Below, in pieces: positions 23,255-24,894 of a stretch of DNA of 24,894 bases. A program made the translations under genes and the position numbers. Numbering within the stretch: position 1 is the stretch's first letter; each line of letters starts with the position of its first letter. A model generated the notes under the pieces. The model did no database searches. It was not told where the DNA came from and was given only the letters and a program-made list of their open reading frames with translations. Origin of the DNA: an uncultured Phycisphaerales bacterium (GTDB lineage: Bacteria > Planctomycetota > Phycisphaerae > Sedimentisphaerales > Anaerobacaceae); NCBI GenBank assembly GCA_937927975.1, contig CALEZT010000126.1:1-24894 (forward strand), read 5' to 3'.

Positions 23255-23371
23255 ATGGAGGAGCGGCCGGAGTCAGGACACGGTAGTCCGCGGTTTCAAC
23301 GACGGCCTTGCAGGGTGTGCGGGTGGCCCAAATGCCGCGATTGCAGGGCGATCCTTCACACCTGGCAATGA
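23255..23371 (+). CDS. Small CxxC-x4-CxxC protein (38 residues, putative)
   Basis: A short frame directly behind a strong promoter. PCRVCGWPKCRDC gives C19, C22, C27 and C30, a compact CxxC-x4-CxxC arrangement suitable for one zinc ion or a redox pair. GGAG at 23247-23250 is 4 nt before the ATG, but the predicted transcript would begin about there, so translation might be leaderless. Its TGA overlaps (ATGA) the ATG of a 20-codon frame (23368-23430), which in turn ends in ATGA at 23427 in frame with the DUF5648 gene. No homologue is known to me; it might be a leader peptide or a chance frame. Confidence 0.35.
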   Translation: MEERPESGHGSPRFQRRPCRVCGWPKCRDCRAILHTWQ

Positions 23372-23489
23372 AGTACCGTGTGTTCGCCAGGAGTCGCATA
23401 GAGACGGATCTCGCGGGGCATAGCGCATGATTCGCTTATGGATTCTGAGCGGCGAAGGGATTCTGGGTATCCTAGTGGGAGGTAGGGAC

Positions 23490-24707
23490 ATGCAGGCTGT
23501 GATTCGCATCACGTTCTGGGCCGTCGCGGTTGCCGTGATTCTGGGGTGTGGGTTTGGGGGATTCGAGAGTGTTGCGATTGGGCAGGTGATCGGATCGCCT
23601 CCCTCCTCGACGCTATCGCTGGGGCAGCTGATCCTGCGGGAGAACTTCGACGACAACGAGAGAAGCGTCATCTGGCGAACGCATGTGGAGGATCCGCGCA
23701 ACTGCACGTTGGTCGAGAGGAACGGACGCCTGGAGCTTCAGACCACGGCCTCCGCGGCTGGGGCCTGGGCCATGTATGTCTCGAACGCCTGGCGATTCGA
23801 CCCGCAGTTCGATTTCGCCATGAAGGTGGACCTGCAATACACGCCTCTGACATACGCCAAGGGCTGGATCGGCTTCGGTTTGACCTGCGACGCCGAGCGG
23901 CCGCGTCAGCAACAGATCGGCGTCGGAATCGGGGCGTCGAGCATGTACTCCCACTTCTGGTTCAGGACGGTGGACGGAATCTGCACCGACACAAGCACCG
24001 CGCCGCGGTTCAAGAACAGCGCGACGATTTACCTTTCGTATTGCGCCGAGGCGGACGAACTCTACGTCGGCGACGGCGGCTACGGCGTCGACAACGCATG
24101 GCTGTCGTTTCCCGGCCTGATCAAGGGCCAGTGGAACGGCAAGCCCCTGTACATCTGGCTCGGCGGGACCTCCGACGGGTTGAGCCTGACCTCCGGGCAG
24201 GCCTTCCTGGATAATCTGATGATCGAGAATGGAGATCTGCTGGAAGCGTCTCTTCGCGACGTATACCGGTTCTGGTCGCCCAAGACCGGCAGGCATTTCT
24301 ACACCATCAACAGCGACGAGAAAGAGAGACTGCTCATCGACTATCCCCTGGTGTGGAAGTATGAGGGAGCAGTGTTCGCGGCGTTTTGCGACGACTCCGA
24401 TCCTTTGACGCGTCCCGTCCATCGGTTCTGGTCCGACAAGCTTTCCACTCATTTCTACACGATCGACGAGCAGGAAAAGGACAAGCTCATCAAGGAGCAG
24501 CAGAAGATCTGGACGTATGAGGGGGTCGCGTTCTACGTCTACCCGTCGGGTTTGCAGCCGCAGATGACTCAGCCGGTGTACCGGTTCTGGTCTCCCGTCA
24601 AAGGCGGTCATTTCTATACGACCGACGAGGCGGAGAAGGAGATGCTCATCGCCAAGTACCCGAGGATCTGGACTTACGAGGGCGTCGCCTGGTACGCCCT
24701 GCGATAG
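23490..24707 (+). CDS. Secreted protein with jelly-roll-like domain and three DUF5648 repeats
   Basis: 405 residues. A signal (AVAVAVILGC) ends in a possible lipobox or Sec site. The middle (about 45-250) begins ILRENFDDN and reads like a concanavalin/LamG-type or DUF1583-like beta-sandwich (FDFAMKVDLQYTP, GWIGFGLTC). Three DUF5648 repeats follow from residues 258, 310 and 363, each with RFWS, HFYT and a final WxYEGVA(W/F)Y. Such tails occur on surface and secreted enzymes and may bind carbohydrate; this is inference. GGGAGG 7 nt before the ATG at 23490 favours that start, but an in-frame ATG at 23427 is coupled by ATGA to an upstream mini-ORF. No terminator is visible before the contig end. 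Confidence 0.85.
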   Translation: MQAVIRITFWAVAVAVILGCGFGGFESVAIGQVIGSPPSSTLSLGQLILRENFDDNERSVIWRTHVEDPRNCTLVERNGRLELQTTASAAGAWAMYVSNAWRFDPQFDFAMKVDLQYTPLTYAKGWIGFGLTCDAERPRQQQIGVGIGASSMYSHFWFRTVDGICTDTSTAPRFKNSATIYLSYCAEADELYVGDGGYGVDNAWLSFPGLIKGQWNGKPLYIWLGGTSDGLSLTSGQAFLDNLMIENGDLLEASLRDVYRFWSPKTGRHFYTINSDEKERLLIDYPLVWKYEGAVFAAFCDDSDPLTRPVHRFWSDKLSTHFYTIDEQEKDKLIKEQQKIWTYEGVAFYVYPSGLQPQMTQPVYRFWSPVKGGHFYTTDEAEKEMLIAKYPRIWTYEGVAWYALR

Positions 24708-24768
24708 TGTGGTTCGCGACGTTCATCGGACCGGCCGTCGGTTCGCGCGGGCGGCCGACAAGATCGAC

Positions 24769-24797
24769 TTGAGCCCGGCGCTTTCCTCTGGTACAGT
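24769..24797 (+). promoter_or_regulatory. Candidate promoter near the contig end
   Basis: TTGAGC (24769-24774), 17-nt spacer, TACAGT (24792-24797), pointing at a gene that is not in the window. Confidence 0.35.
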
Positions 24798-24850
24798 ACC
24801 GTTCTGCCCGCCGACGGCAGGGCGGATTCGTGGCCGGCGTCTGGGCCAGG

Positions 24851-24894
24851 AGATCGGAAGAGCACACGTCTGAACTCCAGTCACCGAATACGAT
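24851..24894 (+). other. Illumina TruSeq adapter plus index (sequencing artefact)
   Basis: From 24851 the sequence begins AGATCGGAAGAGCACACGTC and continues as the standard TruSeq read-1 adapter through 24884. The last ten bases, CGAATACGAT, are in the place of the sample index. This is not genomic DNA. Read on the minus strand it produces the well-known spurious peptide start MCSSDL. Confidence 0.98.

Noticed and set aside
1..24850. CRISPR array, tRNA or rRNA gene, prophage, transposase
   Set aside because: Looked for on both strands. The only regular repeats are the coding 159-bp units and short intergenic words; no cloverleaf or rRNA segment was recognised.

Overview
The window looks like a chromosomal contig from a high-GC bacterium of the Planctomycetota, probably Phycisphaerae-like. 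This is inferred from gene content, not from a marker gene: Gfo/Idh/MocA oxidoreductase with a twin-arginine signal, pseudopilin-like proteins with an H-x9-D-W-type tail, a C39-peptidase/rhodanese secreted protein, a TMTC-like glycosyltransferase with TPRs, DUF401, DUF5648 and csrA. No rRNA, tRNA, CRISPR array, transposase or phage gene was seen. The last 44 bases are Illumina adapter plus a probable index, so the right edge is an assembly artefact.

Left, repeat-rich part (1-12.8 kb). A pseudopilin-like gene (minus) and a longer paralogue (plus) share a 465-bp inverted repeat of about 97% identity that includes promoter, leader and N-terminus. Between them lie a probable toxin/antitoxin-like pair (PBECR/DUF4258-like plus DUF2283) and a TAT-exported oxidoreductase with a textbook terminator. 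The intergenic DNA holds a mosaic of small dispersed repeats, including hairpin elements bounded by inverted GTAGAAGCGTGG. Next comes a four-gene plus-strand operon (5.6-11.2 kb): a small Cys-rich secreted peptide, a C39-peptidase/two-TM/rhodanese protein, a TMTC-like GT-C glycosyltransferase with TPRs, and a MauE/DoxX-type redox membrane protein. Tight overlaps and strong Shine-Dalgarno sites suggest one unit. I infer a peptide export, processing, disulfide and glycosylation system; this is the best candidate for something undescribed. An HNH-AP2 endonuclease closes this part.

Right, ordinary part (13-24.8 kb), without those repeats: ybaK, csrA (minus, with terminator), a membrane protein of unknown function (minus), a flavodoxin-fold iron-sulfur flavoprotein, a DUF401 permease, a DUF4097 lipoprotein (minus) divergent from asnA, a 1128-residue repetitive lipoprotein (minus) convergent with asnA across a shared terminator, and a secreted DUF5648 protein. 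Upstream of the last gene, below 60 codons, a strong promoter abuts a 38-codon ORF with a CxxC-x4-CxxC motif that is chained by ATGA overlaps to the next frames.

All family names come from reading motifs by eye; promoters and RNA structures are predictions from sequence alone.
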